From Candidatus Gorgonimonas leptogorgiae (GTDB lineage: Bacteria > Pseudomonadota > Gammaproteobacteria > Pseudomonadales > Endozoicomonadaceae), in NCBI GenBank assembly GCA_929200515.1, contig CAKNAD010000006.1, positions 1-27,662 of the forward strand: 27,662 nucleotides of DNA. The letters run 5' to 3'. Every line of letters begins with the position of its first letter. Positions within the stretch are counted from its first letter, which is position 1. The notes under the pieces were generated by a model that saw nothing but the letters and a program-made list of their open reading frames with translations, did not search any database and was not told the origin of the DNA. This document shows, piece after piece, positions 8,450-16,673 of this stretch. The position numbers and the translations under genes are program-made.

Positions 8450-8638
8450 AATTCTATAAAAATTTGAATTTAAAATACATGTTTTTATTTATAATATTAC
8501 TTAACTAAAATAGAAATAAATTAATTAAGTAGAAGATATAATATTAGTATTATTATAAAGACATTTGTTGTCTTATTTATGCAATAAGAAGTATATAAAT
8601 TAAATTTATCTATTGCAAGTTATTTTCTAAAAATATAA

Positions 8639-8655
8639 ACCTTCTACTTGAAGGT
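8639..8655 (-). terminator. Terminator of the recC-recB operon
   Basis: Read on the minus strand, directly after the stop codon at 8659, a 6-bp stem ACCTTC/GAAGGT with a five-base loop is followed by a T-rich run (TTATATTTTT). This is a typical intrinsic terminator for the recC-recB-217-residue operon. Confidence 0.6.
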
Positions 8656-8658
8656 ATA

Positions 8659-9312
8659 TTACCTATATAGTTCTCTAATAGAATTTTCTATTTGCGAAAA
8701 CCTAGTTTTAATTTCGCTCTTGATAATAGTTACCTGATCTGTTATTTGCTTTAACTCTATAGAAGATTGCTTAATATTATTATCTTCTGCTTTATCGTGA
8801 TTTTCATAGATAGCTATCAAGGCTTTATTAAGTTTAGTTTCAAGATCTGTAATTTGTGTTTTTATTTGTTGGGCATTATTAGTAATTGTTTTTGCTTGTG
8901 TTTTTATTTCTTGAGTAGATTTATCTAGTTTAGTTAATTGCGCTTTATGTTTATCAATAACCGCTTTATTATTTTTATGTAGTTTATTAATATCTTGCAC
9001 CTTAGTGTTTATTGTTTTTAGCTCGGCAGTGATTTGTTGCTTATTAGTAGATGACAGTTCGGCTATTTTTTCTTGTGTTTGCTTATTTTCTTGTTGCAAG
9101 TTTTCTAATATAGCTTGTTGAGAACTAAGCTTTTCATAACCATAAATTATGGCTGTAATATTAATTATTGATATTATTAAAACCAAAACAGTCATTAAAC
9201 CTGAACTAGTTTTTTTAGTAGAAAAATTACTAGTAGTATTTGTTATATCATCATAGCTATTTAATCTAGTAAACCCTTTAGATGAAAAAGTGTTGTCATT
9301 ATATTCAGACAC
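8659..9312 (-). CDS. Membrane-anchored coiled-coil protein in the recBC operon
   Basis: A 217-residue protein with a polar cytoplasmic N-terminus (about residues 1-36, Ser/Thr/Asn-rich), one membrane helix (about 37-60) and then a long predicted coiled coil to the end. The coiled coil is rich in Lys, Gln, Ile and Leu with heptad-like spacing and would lie in the periplasm in this orientation. I do not recognise the family. It starts 20 bases after recB and is followed by the operon terminator, so it is very probably co-transcribed with recC and recB, in the place where recD sits in Escherichia coli. It has no ATPase motif, so it is not RecD. It could be a structural or envelope protein with no link to recombination. 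Confidence 0.7.
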   Translation of the reverse strand: MSEYNDNTFSSKGFTRLNSYDDITNTTSNFSTKKTSSGLMTVLVLIISIINITAIIYGYEKLSSQQAILENLQQENKQTQEKIAELSSTNKQQITAELKTINTKVQDINKLHKNNKAVIDKHKAQLTKLDKSTQEIKTQAKTITNNAQQIKTQITDLETKLNKALIAIYENHDKAEDNNIKQSSIELKQITDQVTIIKSEIKTRFSQIENSIRELYR

Positions 9313-9332
9313 AATTAATATTCCTTAATATT

Positions 9333-12300
9333 TTATGATAGCAGTTGATCTAACTCAAATATAAACTCTTTATTAGGTTTACAATAAAAAATTCCTGAAC
9401 TGTCGTTAGGTGTTGCCGTAATTCCTCTAATGAATAAATAAAATACTCCACCAAAATTTGCATCAAAATCATAATTAGTCAATTTTTGTTTCAGCAAACG
9501 GTGCATAGCTAGTGAGTATATTTGATATTGTAAATCATATCTATGTTTAATCATAGTCTGCTCTATGGTAGTTTTATTATAAGCTTCTGAAGTTTCACCA
9601 AGCCAATTAGTTTTATAATCTACCAAATACCAGCGGTTATTGTGTTCAAATATAAGATCTATAGCACCACGTAACATTCCCTGAAGAACTGTAGCATCAA
9701 ACTCTAAGTCATCAGCCCTTGCAGTTAAAGAATCGTACTTTTTTATTAAGCTATTTATTTCATTTATAGTAGTAGATGCAACCGATAAACAAAAATTTAA
9801 TTCATGACGTTGCTTAGCTACTGGTATTTTAGCTAAACAAATATCATCTAGTAATACAGCTTGCAAACAATTATTTAATGTTTGGATAATCAAATTAACC
9901 CATTTGGCATCGTAATTAAATTTTATTAGTTGCTTTTCTATATATATTTGTTGTCGCTCTAAATTGAGACTGGTAAAATATTGCATGTTTTCTAATAAAC
10001 TATGAAAGAATATTCCAGGCTTGGCACCTTTAGGAAAGTTGTGAATTTGAGTATAATCAGGTTGTTGAGCTTCATGATTATAAACTGTTATATTTTGGTT
10101 GTTATTCTCAGTTAATAGAATATTTTCATCTTGACTATTAGCATATGCTTTTTTAGTAGAATAACTAGCTAGCGCTGTATAACTAGTTAATACCCAATTA
10201 GTTTCAATTAAGCCCGTGAATTTTTGCACTTCAATATTAGTTGCTTCAATTTGTGAGTTATTAAAATATTCGCTTGCAGTAGGAATACCTGTAATTTTTA
10301 TTGCATTAGCTATGGTAGACTTATCAGCAAATTCTTCTAGTAAGTTTTTTAGTGTATCTCCTGCTTCTATGCGTTTACCATGATTTAATAAATAGCCAAT
10401 AGGAGTTTCATGTAATGAATTATCTTTATTATTACGATTAGTAACAGGTGCCACGCTTATATAACAACAAACTGCAGCTCGTGTTAAGGCTACATATAAT
10501 AATCGTAATTTTTCTGCTAGCTGTTCTTGCTGTTGTGCTTTGATTTCATCTTCAGTAGCAATTAACGATATTTGTGTTTTATTCTTTTGAGTATCGTGAT
10601 ATACGCAAATATTTTTTTTATCTTCTTCTGCCCAGTGACTAGCAATAAATGGAATAAATACTATAGGATATTCTAAACCTTTAGATTTATGTATAGTAAT
10701 AATTTTAACTAATTTTTGTTCGTTTTCTAAATGTAATTGTTGTTCACTAGCATCGTTATTAGGTTGTTGCATGTTTATTTCTAACCAACGTATTAATTGT
10801 TGATTAGTATTGTGTTCTTCAAAAGCGGTTGCTAACAATTGCGATAAATGATACAAATTAGTTAATTTGCGTTCGCCGTTATCTAAACTAGTTAATCTAT
10901 TTATAACATCGTAGTCTTTAATTACCTGTTGTATCATTACCAATGGACCTTTATCTACAAGTAATTGCTGAAAATTAATAAATTTGGCAATATTATTATT
11001 CCATAGCTCAGTATCAAATAAGTGTTGTTTTAATTCTTCTGTAGTTAGCACAAATATAGATGCCGCTAGTGCTGTTTTTAACTTGCTAGCTGAAGATATA
11101 GAATTACATGCTAATAGAATACTCAATACATCTTTAGCTTCATCGCTATCGAATATAGAATCTCTAGCACTTAAATATACACTACTAATTCCCTTTTTGA
11201 GTAAAGCTTGCTTGAGTATATTAGCCTCGGTTTTATCTTTAACTAAAATAGCTATATCGTTTTGTTGTACGCTCGTTATTTTATTTTGTGTATGTTGAAT
11301 AACAGTTTTATTCTTTGCTGAACTATTTAATAACCTAGCTATTTCACTAGCAACAGCATTAGCAATCGTAGCTTGATATTCTTTTTTAGATATTACTTCA
11401 GTTTGATACCAAACTTTTAATGCCGGCATGGTTTTTTCTAAATAGATTAACTTTTTAGCATGTTCATCAGCAGCTGCTTTTACTGGGTAAAAATCGATAT
11501 CACCTTTAAATAAAAATGCATTCTCAGTATTAATAAATACTGTATTTACAGCGTCTATCATTGTGGCAGATGAACGCCAATTAGTATCTAGGTTATAAAT
11601 TTCTTCTGCTTCATGCTTAGCTTGTAAATAGGTAAAAATATCAGCACCACGAAAAGCATAAATTGCCTGCTTAGGGTCGCCTATCATTAATAATGATTCT
11701 TTCTGGTTATAATATATTTTTCGAAAGATATTATATTGTAGACTATCGGTATCTTGAAATTCGTCGATCATTGCTAACGGATATTGCTTTCTTAACTCTA
11801 TTGCTAAATCGTCGCCGTTAGTTTTATTAGTAGAGTTATTATATACACCTAATCCTTTTGCTAGGTTAATTAATAAATCATCAAACCCCATTTGTTGATT
11901 ATTAGTTTTTATTGCTAAAAATACTTCTTTAACCTGTATTAATGCATAATGCAATACTATAGCTTGTAAACACTTCTGTAACCGATACGGTTTTGTTAGC
12001 CAGTTATCTACTTTAGTAATTGCTTTATGAGTTATAGGAGGAAATTTTTGTTTGGTATTGGGATCTTGTTTAAGGTTATTTTCTATAGCTTCACTACTAT
12101 AAGCATCCCAATCTTTAGCTTCATCGGCTACACCAAAATCTGGCAAGATATCATCAGATGCTAAAAAATCACGTAGTTTAGTTAACCTAGATTTAGTTTT
12201 GTTTTTTGTTTGCTCCTCTAATAAGTCTAACAGCTCTAAATGCTGCTGCCAGCATTGTTTTAATTCTAATGCTGGTTTAACATATTGCTGATAAAAACAT

Positions 12301-12944
12301 TCTAAATTTTTTGGTAAATTTTCTGGTGATACGCTGGCATTTTCTAAAGATAATTGACTGTTGATTTTTTTTAATAATTCTTCTGGAGTTTTCCAAATAT
12401 TCCATATTAGCGGCGTTAAAAGTTCGGCATAAGGTAAGTTATACATATAATTACGCCAAAAATTTTCAACCGCATGTTGTAATAATATATTAGTGTTGGT
12501 TTCTAAAGTACAAGAAAATAATAAACCACTTTTAAAAGTATATTGCTTAAGTACGCGATTACAGAATCCATGAATAGTAAAAATACTTGCTTCATCCATT
12601 TGCTGTTCAGCACGTAATAACCGTTGAATGATTTCGGTTTGATTAGGTAAACTAGCTATGTTGTTAATAAAATCATCAGTAATATCTTGCTTTGCTGATA
12701 ACTGCATTCTAACATCGGCAATCCGCCGACGAATTCTGTCTTTTAATTCTTCTGTAGCGGCATCAGTAAAAGTAACTACTAATATTTGATCAACCGTTAG
12801 CGGTTTTGCATTAGTAGTTTGTGTGTGTCCTATAACAGCTCGTAAGTATAAGTTAGCTAGAGTATAAGTTTTGCCAGTACCAGCACTTGCTTCAATAAGT
12901 TGCAAACCAGAAAAAGGCATTTTCCATATATTTAGTAATTTCAT
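9333..12944 (-). CDS. recB: RecBCD/RecBC enzyme, subunit RecB (helicase-nuclease)
   Basis: A full-length 1203-residue RecB. Walker A Ala-Ser-Ala-Gly-Thr-Gly-Lys-Thr lies near residues 19-26. Motif II Asp-Glu-Phe-Gln-Asp-Thr-Asp is near 392, followed by Gly-Asp-Pro-Lys-Gln-Ala-Ile-Tyr-Ala-Phe-Arg (motif III), Asn-Trp-Arg-Ser near 453 and Tyr-Val-Ala-Leu-Thr-Arg-Ala (motif VI). The C-terminal nuclease is intact: His in Phe-Phe-His-Ser-Leu-Leu-Glu near 980, Gly-Ala-Ile-Asp-Leu-Ile-Phe near 1090, Val-Asp-Tyr-Lys-Thr-Asn near 1107 and Gln-Tyr-Gln-Ile-Tyr near 1140. RecB unwinds DNA 3'-5' from double-strand ends, degrades it and loads RecA after Chi. It starts 21 bases after recC. No recD follows, so the motor on the other strand is either encoded elsewhere or missing. 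Confidence 0.96.
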   Translation of the reverse strand: MKLLNIWKMPFSGLQLIEASAGTGKTYTLANLYLRAVIGHTQTTNAKPLTVDQILVVTFTDAATEELKDRIRRRIADVRMQLSAKQDITDDFINNIASLPNQTEIIQRLLRAEQQMDEASIFTIHGFCNRVLKQYTFKSGLLFSCTLETNTNILLQHAVENFWRNYMYNLPYAELLTPLIWNIWKTPEELLKKINSQLSLENASVSPENLPKNLECFYQQYVKPALELKQCWQQHLELLDLLEEQTKNKTKSRLTKLRDFLASDDILPDFGVADEAKDWDAYSSEAIENNLKQDPNTKQKFPPITHKAITKVDNWLTKPYRLQKCLQAIVLHYALIQVKEVFLAIKTNNQQMGFDDLLINLAKGLGVYNNSTNKTNGDDLAIELRKQYPLAMIDEFQDTDSLQYNIFRKIYYNQKESLLMIGDPKQAIYAFRGADIFTYLQAKHEAEEIYNLDTNWRSSATMIDAVNTVFINTENAFLFKGDIDFYPVKAAADEHAKKLIYLEKTMPALKVWYQTEVISKKEYQATIANAVASEIARLLNSSAKNKTVIQHTQNKITSVQQNDIAILVKDKTEANILKQALLKKGISSVYLSARDSIFDSDEAKDVLSILLACNSISSASKLKTALAASIFVLTTEELKQHLFDTELWNNNIAKFINFQQLLVDKGPLVMIQQVIKDYDVINRLTSLDNGERKLTNLYHLSQLLATAFEEHNTNQQLIRWLEINMQQPNNDASEQQLHLENEQKLVKIITIHKSKGLEYPIVFIPFIASHWAEEDKKNICVYHDTQKNKTQISLIATEDEIKAQQQEQLAEKLRLLYVALTRAAVCCYISVAPVTNRNNKDNSLHETPIGYLLNHGKRIEAGDTLKNLLEEFADKSTIANAIKITGIPTASEYFNNSQIEATNIEVQKFTGLIETNWVLTSYTALASYSTKKAYANSQDENILLTENNNQNITVYNHEAQQPDYTQIHNFPKGAKPGIFFHSLLENMQYFTSLNLERQQIYIEKQLIKFNYDAKWVNLIIQTLNNCLQAVLLDDICLAKIPVAKQRHELNFCLSVASTTINEINSLIKKYDSLTARADDLEFDATVLQGMLRGAIDLIFEHNNRWYLVDYKTNWLGETSEAYNKTTIEQTMIKHRYDLQYQIYSLAMHRLLKQKLTNYDFDANFGGVFYLFIRGITATPNDSSGIFYCKPNKEFIFELDQLLS

Positions 12945-12965
12945 ATTAGATAATCGAATTTAAGT

Positions 12966-15900
12966 TTAGTTTGCTTTTTTAAAATATTCTAAAACAGGTG
13001 AAAATATAGAGTCTGTTAGTGAATAAAATTGTTGATGATGACTGTTTAAATCGGGATATACCCTAGCTAAATATACATCTAGGTCGTTGTAGGTATCGGT
13101 AATATAGTTTTCTAACTGTTTGTTAACAAAATCATTAACATCTATAGTAGCCCCCTTAGACTTATCTTTTTTAATTTTAGTAATTATTTTATAACCAATA
13201 CAAGGTAACCATGGTATGGTTGTTGTTGATGCTTGTTGGTATATCTTGGTTAATTTGAATAAATAATTTACAGCCTGTGGAGCGTCTACTGGTTTTAAGA
13301 ATGATCTTTCGTCTAAGCATAAAATATGAGTAGTTGTTGGTTGTTGTGTACAGCAGCATAAATGCGCTAACCAAGCTTCAATTATATGCTTACCTTTAAT
13401 CTTATCAACGGGGTGGATAAAAACTAAATTACCATTAGCAAAATTTGTAATTTCTGCAGTTATACTAAAATTAGATTTTTCTGCAAAATTAATATCAATA
13501 CTAATATTATTATTTAATTTAACATTTAACTCCTGCATCCAGGGTAAAATTTTATCTAATTTAGTTACTATGTTATCGATAACGCAATCAGCAAACACAT
13601 AATGAGGTAGCATTCCTGCTGCCTTATATAAATTCTTAGATTCATTTATTTGCTGATTATTATATAAGACTTCTATTATTTGTTGTTTGAATTGATAGCT
13701 TGCTAAGCCATCGATATTAAATGGTTCACTATTAGCTAATATTGCTTCTGGGTCTTCAAAGTATATTCCTAAACAACGATTATAAAAATATTTTACTGGG
13801 TTTTTAAAACAACTAATTAATGCTTTTAGCGTTAAGCTATCAGTTGCTTGTTCTAAGTTAATAATATTTGTATTATCAGTCTGTTGTTGGTTATTAGTTA
13901 CTTGCCAATTAGTCGCATAACTAAAATAATTAGAAGCTATATTTTGAAAATTTTTACTGCTAAATGGTTGTAATGCATGTTTAAACATAAGCGGATTCTG
14001 CTTACTTGTTTTATCTATATCAAAACTAAGATTAAAATAGTCGATTATTTCTTCAATTGCAATCGAAGGCATTTTTATGCTATTGTCGTTTATGCTTTGA
14101 CCAATAAAACTAATATGTACTTTCTGTTCGGCACTAACAAATAATTGCATAAAATTGTATTTATCTTGATCTTTTTTTAATTCATCACCAGCACGTAAAT
14201 TCTTAGCTTTTAAGTCAAAATCTACAGGAGTATCGTAACTAGGAAAATCGGCACTATTCATTCCTAAAAAACATACTATTTTAAAAGGAATTCCTGAAGA
14301 TACATGATTAATATTAGTAAAAGTTAATTTACCATTAGGAATATATGCTTTTTCAGTGTCATTATATAGTTCAGCTGTTAAATAACTATTTAATACGTCT
14401 TTATCTATAGCTTTAGTATAATTACTAGAACTTATATTATTGGCTAATTTGGCTAATATGGTTGCTACTTCTATATTAAATTCAATAGCATCGTCGTTAA
14501 TTAAATAAATATTTTCTATGGCATTATTAAGCCAGTTTATCCAACTGCTAATACTAGCCTGTTGCGGACAACTAGTTGCTATATTTTTAAGTGTAGCTAT
14601 AAAATCAGCTAATTTACCGACTAAATCAGCAGTTCTACCATTAGCTAATTCACTAGGAAGAATTTGTTGATAAATACCATCGGCTTCTGGTATAGCATAT
14701 CCTAACAATAAGCGCTGAATACCAAACTCCCAAGTATTAAAATCATTGGCAATATCTAAAAAATTGTGGCGATGATTTTTATCTAGCCCCCAGCAAATAT
14801 TTAATTTATTAATCCAGTATCTAATAATAGTTAAATCTTCATAACTAATAGAAAACTTTTGTCTTACCTCTGTTACCGATAATATTTTTAAAATTGCTTC
14901 CCCTGTACACATAGTTGTATTTAATCTTAGTAATTTTAACAATGTTGATGCATAATTATTTAAATGCTTAGTAGCTACTCCACATACCGAATATGGTATA
15001 TAGGTGATATCTGTATGTTTATCTTTAGCAAAAACGGCTTTAATCCAAGGGGTATATAAATTAATATCTGGTGCTACTATTAAAATATCTTTAGGGGTAA
15101 GCTTTGCATCTTTACTAAACCAATTTAATAACCTGTCGTGTAACACTTGTAATTCACGCAGCTGGCTATGACAACTATGAAATAACAAGGAATCATCTGT
15201 TGCTGAAAACTTATATTTTTCGGTGGTTTTTCTGCTATCTTGTAATTTATAAATATCTCTTTGTATATTACTCAGAATAGTATGCTGATAATCATCAGCA
15301 AAAGCATCGATAATATTTACTTCTAACTCATGTAAATTATTAAAATAATCTCGTCCTAATTTACCCATAGTGTCTAATATAACATGGCTACTAGTATCAT
15401 TTATAGGAGTTATGTTTTTAGCTTTTTTTCTATTAACTAGGTTATCGCCCCAGTAATAACTACAAGGGTTGTGAGAAAACAAGTGAATGTTTACTGTTTC
15501 AGATAAAACATAAAACGCTTGTAATATAGGTTTAGGTAATGAATTTATACCAAATAAAAAAATATTCTTTGGTTTTGCTGCTGTTATTGTAGATAGTCTC
15601 TCTGGTTGCAAAATATTAGCTATCAAGTTGTTATTATTCGCATCTATTTTTGCCTTTAAACTGCGCCATAAAATCGGTTGCCACATGTTTTCTTGTGAAT
15701 CTGTCTCTTTGTCTTTGTTATCGATATCACAATTTTGCCAGCTAATTAGTAAATCTGGGCGATAATTGATATAATCAACAAATAACTTAGCGATGCTTTG
15801 TGCTAGCTGATATTTACGTAACTCAGTATGTTTGCCATAATTAATATACCGTTTTAAAACCATAAGGTTGTCATAGGTGATATAATAATCAAATATACTG

Positions 15901-16343
15901 AAGGTTAATAAATCAGGGCTATCTCTCATAAAATAAATAAATAATTTAGCAATGATTTGTGCTAATTGATATTTACGTAACTCAGTATGATTACCATAAT
16001 TAATATACTGTTTTAAAGCGATAAAGTTGTCATCATCGATATAATCGTCAATTATACTGATTATTTTCCAAGTTAGGCTAGATTTATCTAGAGGGTTATC
16101 TTTAGCACAGCTTCCTAACTGTTGCTGCAACTGCCATAAAAAATCACTAGGAGACTCAAAATTTATGCCCACCATAATTTTAAATTCGCTAGCAAGGGCA
16201 ATAGTTAGCCAATTTTCTATAGCAACATTACCCACTAGTATGGTTTCGCTATCTAGCGGATTGGCAGATTTATGTCGTTGTAATATTTCAAATAATAATG
16301 ATTTGAGTACAGATAACCTGTTTGACTGGTACAGAGTAAGCAT
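12966..16343 (-). CDS. recC: RecBCD enzyme, subunit RecC (Chi recognition)
   Basis: A 1125-residue RecC. The N-terminus (tyrosine-x-Ser-Asn-Arg-Leu near residues 5-10, then a Trp-Leu at 45-46 and Phe-Leu-Trp near 68-70) matches the family opening. RecC has an inactive helicase fold that holds the split DNA strands and reads Chi, and a C-terminal nuclease-like fold without catalytic residues. The body and C-terminus (Arg-Ala-Gly-Asp near 740, Asn-Pro-Val-Lys-Tyr-Phe-Tyr-Asn-Arg near 845) are recognisable. Unusually, residues 96-148 are repeated as 149-201, an in-frame duplication (see the repeat feature). The second copy keeps Tyr-Arg-Pro-Asp and a Trp as in E. coli; the first has diverged there. 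The promoter at 16381-16409 overlaps a palindrome. It is the first gene of the recC-recB-217-residue operon. E. coli has ptrA between recC and recB; here there is none. Confidence 0.94.
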   Translation of the reverse strand: MLTLYQSNRLSVLKSLLFEILQRHKSANPLDSETILVGNVAIENWLTIALASEFKIMVGINFESPSDFLWQLQQQLGSCAKDNPLDKSSLTWKIISIIDDYIDDDNFIALKQYINYGNHTELRKYQLAQIIAKLFIYFMRDSPDLLTFSIFDYYITYDNLMVLKRYINYGKHTELRKYQLAQSIAKLFVDYINYRPDLLISWQNCDIDNKDKETDSQENMWQPILWRSLKAKIDANNNNLIANILQPERLSTITAAKPKNIFLFGINSLPKPILQAFYVLSETVNIHLFSHNPCSYYWGDNLVNRKKAKNITPINDTSSHVILDTMGKLGRDYFNNLHELEVNIIDAFADDYQHTILSNIQRDIYKLQDSRKTTEKYKFSATDDSLLFHSCHSQLRELQVLHDRLLNWFSKDAKLTPKDILIVAPDINLYTPWIKAVFAKDKHTDITYIPYSVCGVATKHLNNYASTLLKLLRLNTTMCTGEAILKILSVTEVRQKFSISYEDLTIIRYWINKLNICWGLDKNHRHNFLDIANDFNTWEFGIQRLLLGYAIPEADGIYQQILPSELANGRTADLVGKLADFIATLKNIATSCPQQASISSWINWLNNAIENIYLINDDAIEFNIEVATILAKLANNISSSNYTKAIDKDVLNSYLTAELYNDTEKAYIPNGKLTFTNINHVSSGIPFKIVCFLGMNSADFPSYDTPVDFDLKAKNLRAGDELKKDQDKYNFMQLFVSAEQKVHISFIGQSINDNSIKMPSIAIEEIIDYFNLSFDIDKTSKQNPLMFKHALQPFSSKNFQNIASNYFSYATNWQVTNNQQQTDNTNIINLEQATDSLTLKALISCFKNPVKYFYNRCLGIYFEDPEAILANSEPFNIDGLASYQFKQQIIEVLYNNQQINESKNLYKAAGMLPHYVFADCVIDNIVTKLDKILPWMQELNVKLNNNISIDINFAEKSNFSITAEITNFANGNLVFIHPVDKIKGKHIIEAWLAHLCCCTQQPTTTHILCLDERSFLKPVDAPQAVNYLFKLTKIYQQASTTTIPWLPCIGYKIITKIKKDKSKGATIDVNDFVNKQLENYITDTYNDLDVYLARVYPDLNSHHQQFYSLTDSIFSPVLEYFKKAN
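15741..16058 (-). repeat. In-frame 53-codon tandem duplication inside recC
   Basis: Two adjacent 159-base units encode RecC residues 96-148 and 149-201. Both contain Tyr-Ile-Asn-Tyr-Gly-x-His-Thr-Glu-Leu-Arg-Lys-Tyr-Gln-Leu-Ala-Gln, and the DNA matches closely in the core (for example 15811-15829 against 15970-15988). The outer parts have diverged, so the event is not very recent, and the frame is intact. Confidence 0.85.
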
Positions 16344-16380
16344 AATGAATATAAAAACCTAGAAAATTTAGCGAGCTATA

Positions 16381-16409
16381 ATTTTAAATAAATATTGCTA
16401 ATATAGCAA
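16381..16409 (-). promoter_or_regulatory. Promoter of the recC-recB operon
   Basis: On the minus strand TTGCTA (16409-16404) and TAAAAT (16386-16381) are separated by 17 bases. The predicted start is near 16374, about 31 bases before the ATG. The -35 and spacer lie inside the palindrome at 16391-16413. Confidence 0.5.
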
Positions 16410-16426
16410 TATTAATTGCAATTAAT
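16391..16426. promoter_or_regulatory. Two adjacent perfect palindromes, possible operators
   Basis: Positions 16391-16413 are a perfect inverted repeat with 10-bp arms (AATATTGCTA / TAGCAATATT) and a 3-base spacer. It overlaps 16411-16426, a perfect 16-base palindrome ATTAATTGCAATTAAT. Both sit in the 330-base divergent gap between recC and the first paralog, over the recC promoter. A repressor or nucleoid-protein site is the natural reading. A and T richness makes some symmetry likely by chance, but 10-bp arms are less so. Confidence 0.45.
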
Positions 16427-16581
16427 GATTAAACAAATTTCATCAAATCACAGCTATTTTTGCTTAATATCTCAAGTTCTGTATCTAATTATTTATTGTA
16501 TTTATTGATAAAATATTCTTAGTACAGTTATATATTTTTAACTATTAATGCAAAACAATTTGTCTAAGAATAAATTAAGTT

Positions 16582-16667
16582 TATGAGTGCTCATACATTT
16601 ATTATATAATGTATTTCCTCTACCAGGTAACTTGATTTAGAGAATAAATTTTTCATATTAAAAGGAG
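16582..16667 (+). promoter_or_regulatory. Promoter, leader hairpin and ribosome site of paralog 1
   Basis: A perfect TATAAT lies at 16605-16610. A palindrome, TATGAG-TG-CTCATA (16582-16595), occupies the place of the -35, which is otherwise weak. Seven bases after the -10 a stem CTCTA (16618-16622) / TAGAG (16638-16642) begins, so the hairpin lies at the 5' end of the transcript. AAGGAG at 16662-16667 sits six bases before a TTG start at 16674. The layout is nearly the same as at 19040-19102. Confidence 0.55.
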
Positions 16668-16673
16668 TTAAAA

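Noticed and set aside
8659..9312. RecD as the product of the gene after recB
   Set aside because: The protein has a membrane helix and coiled coil and no Walker A or helicase motifs.
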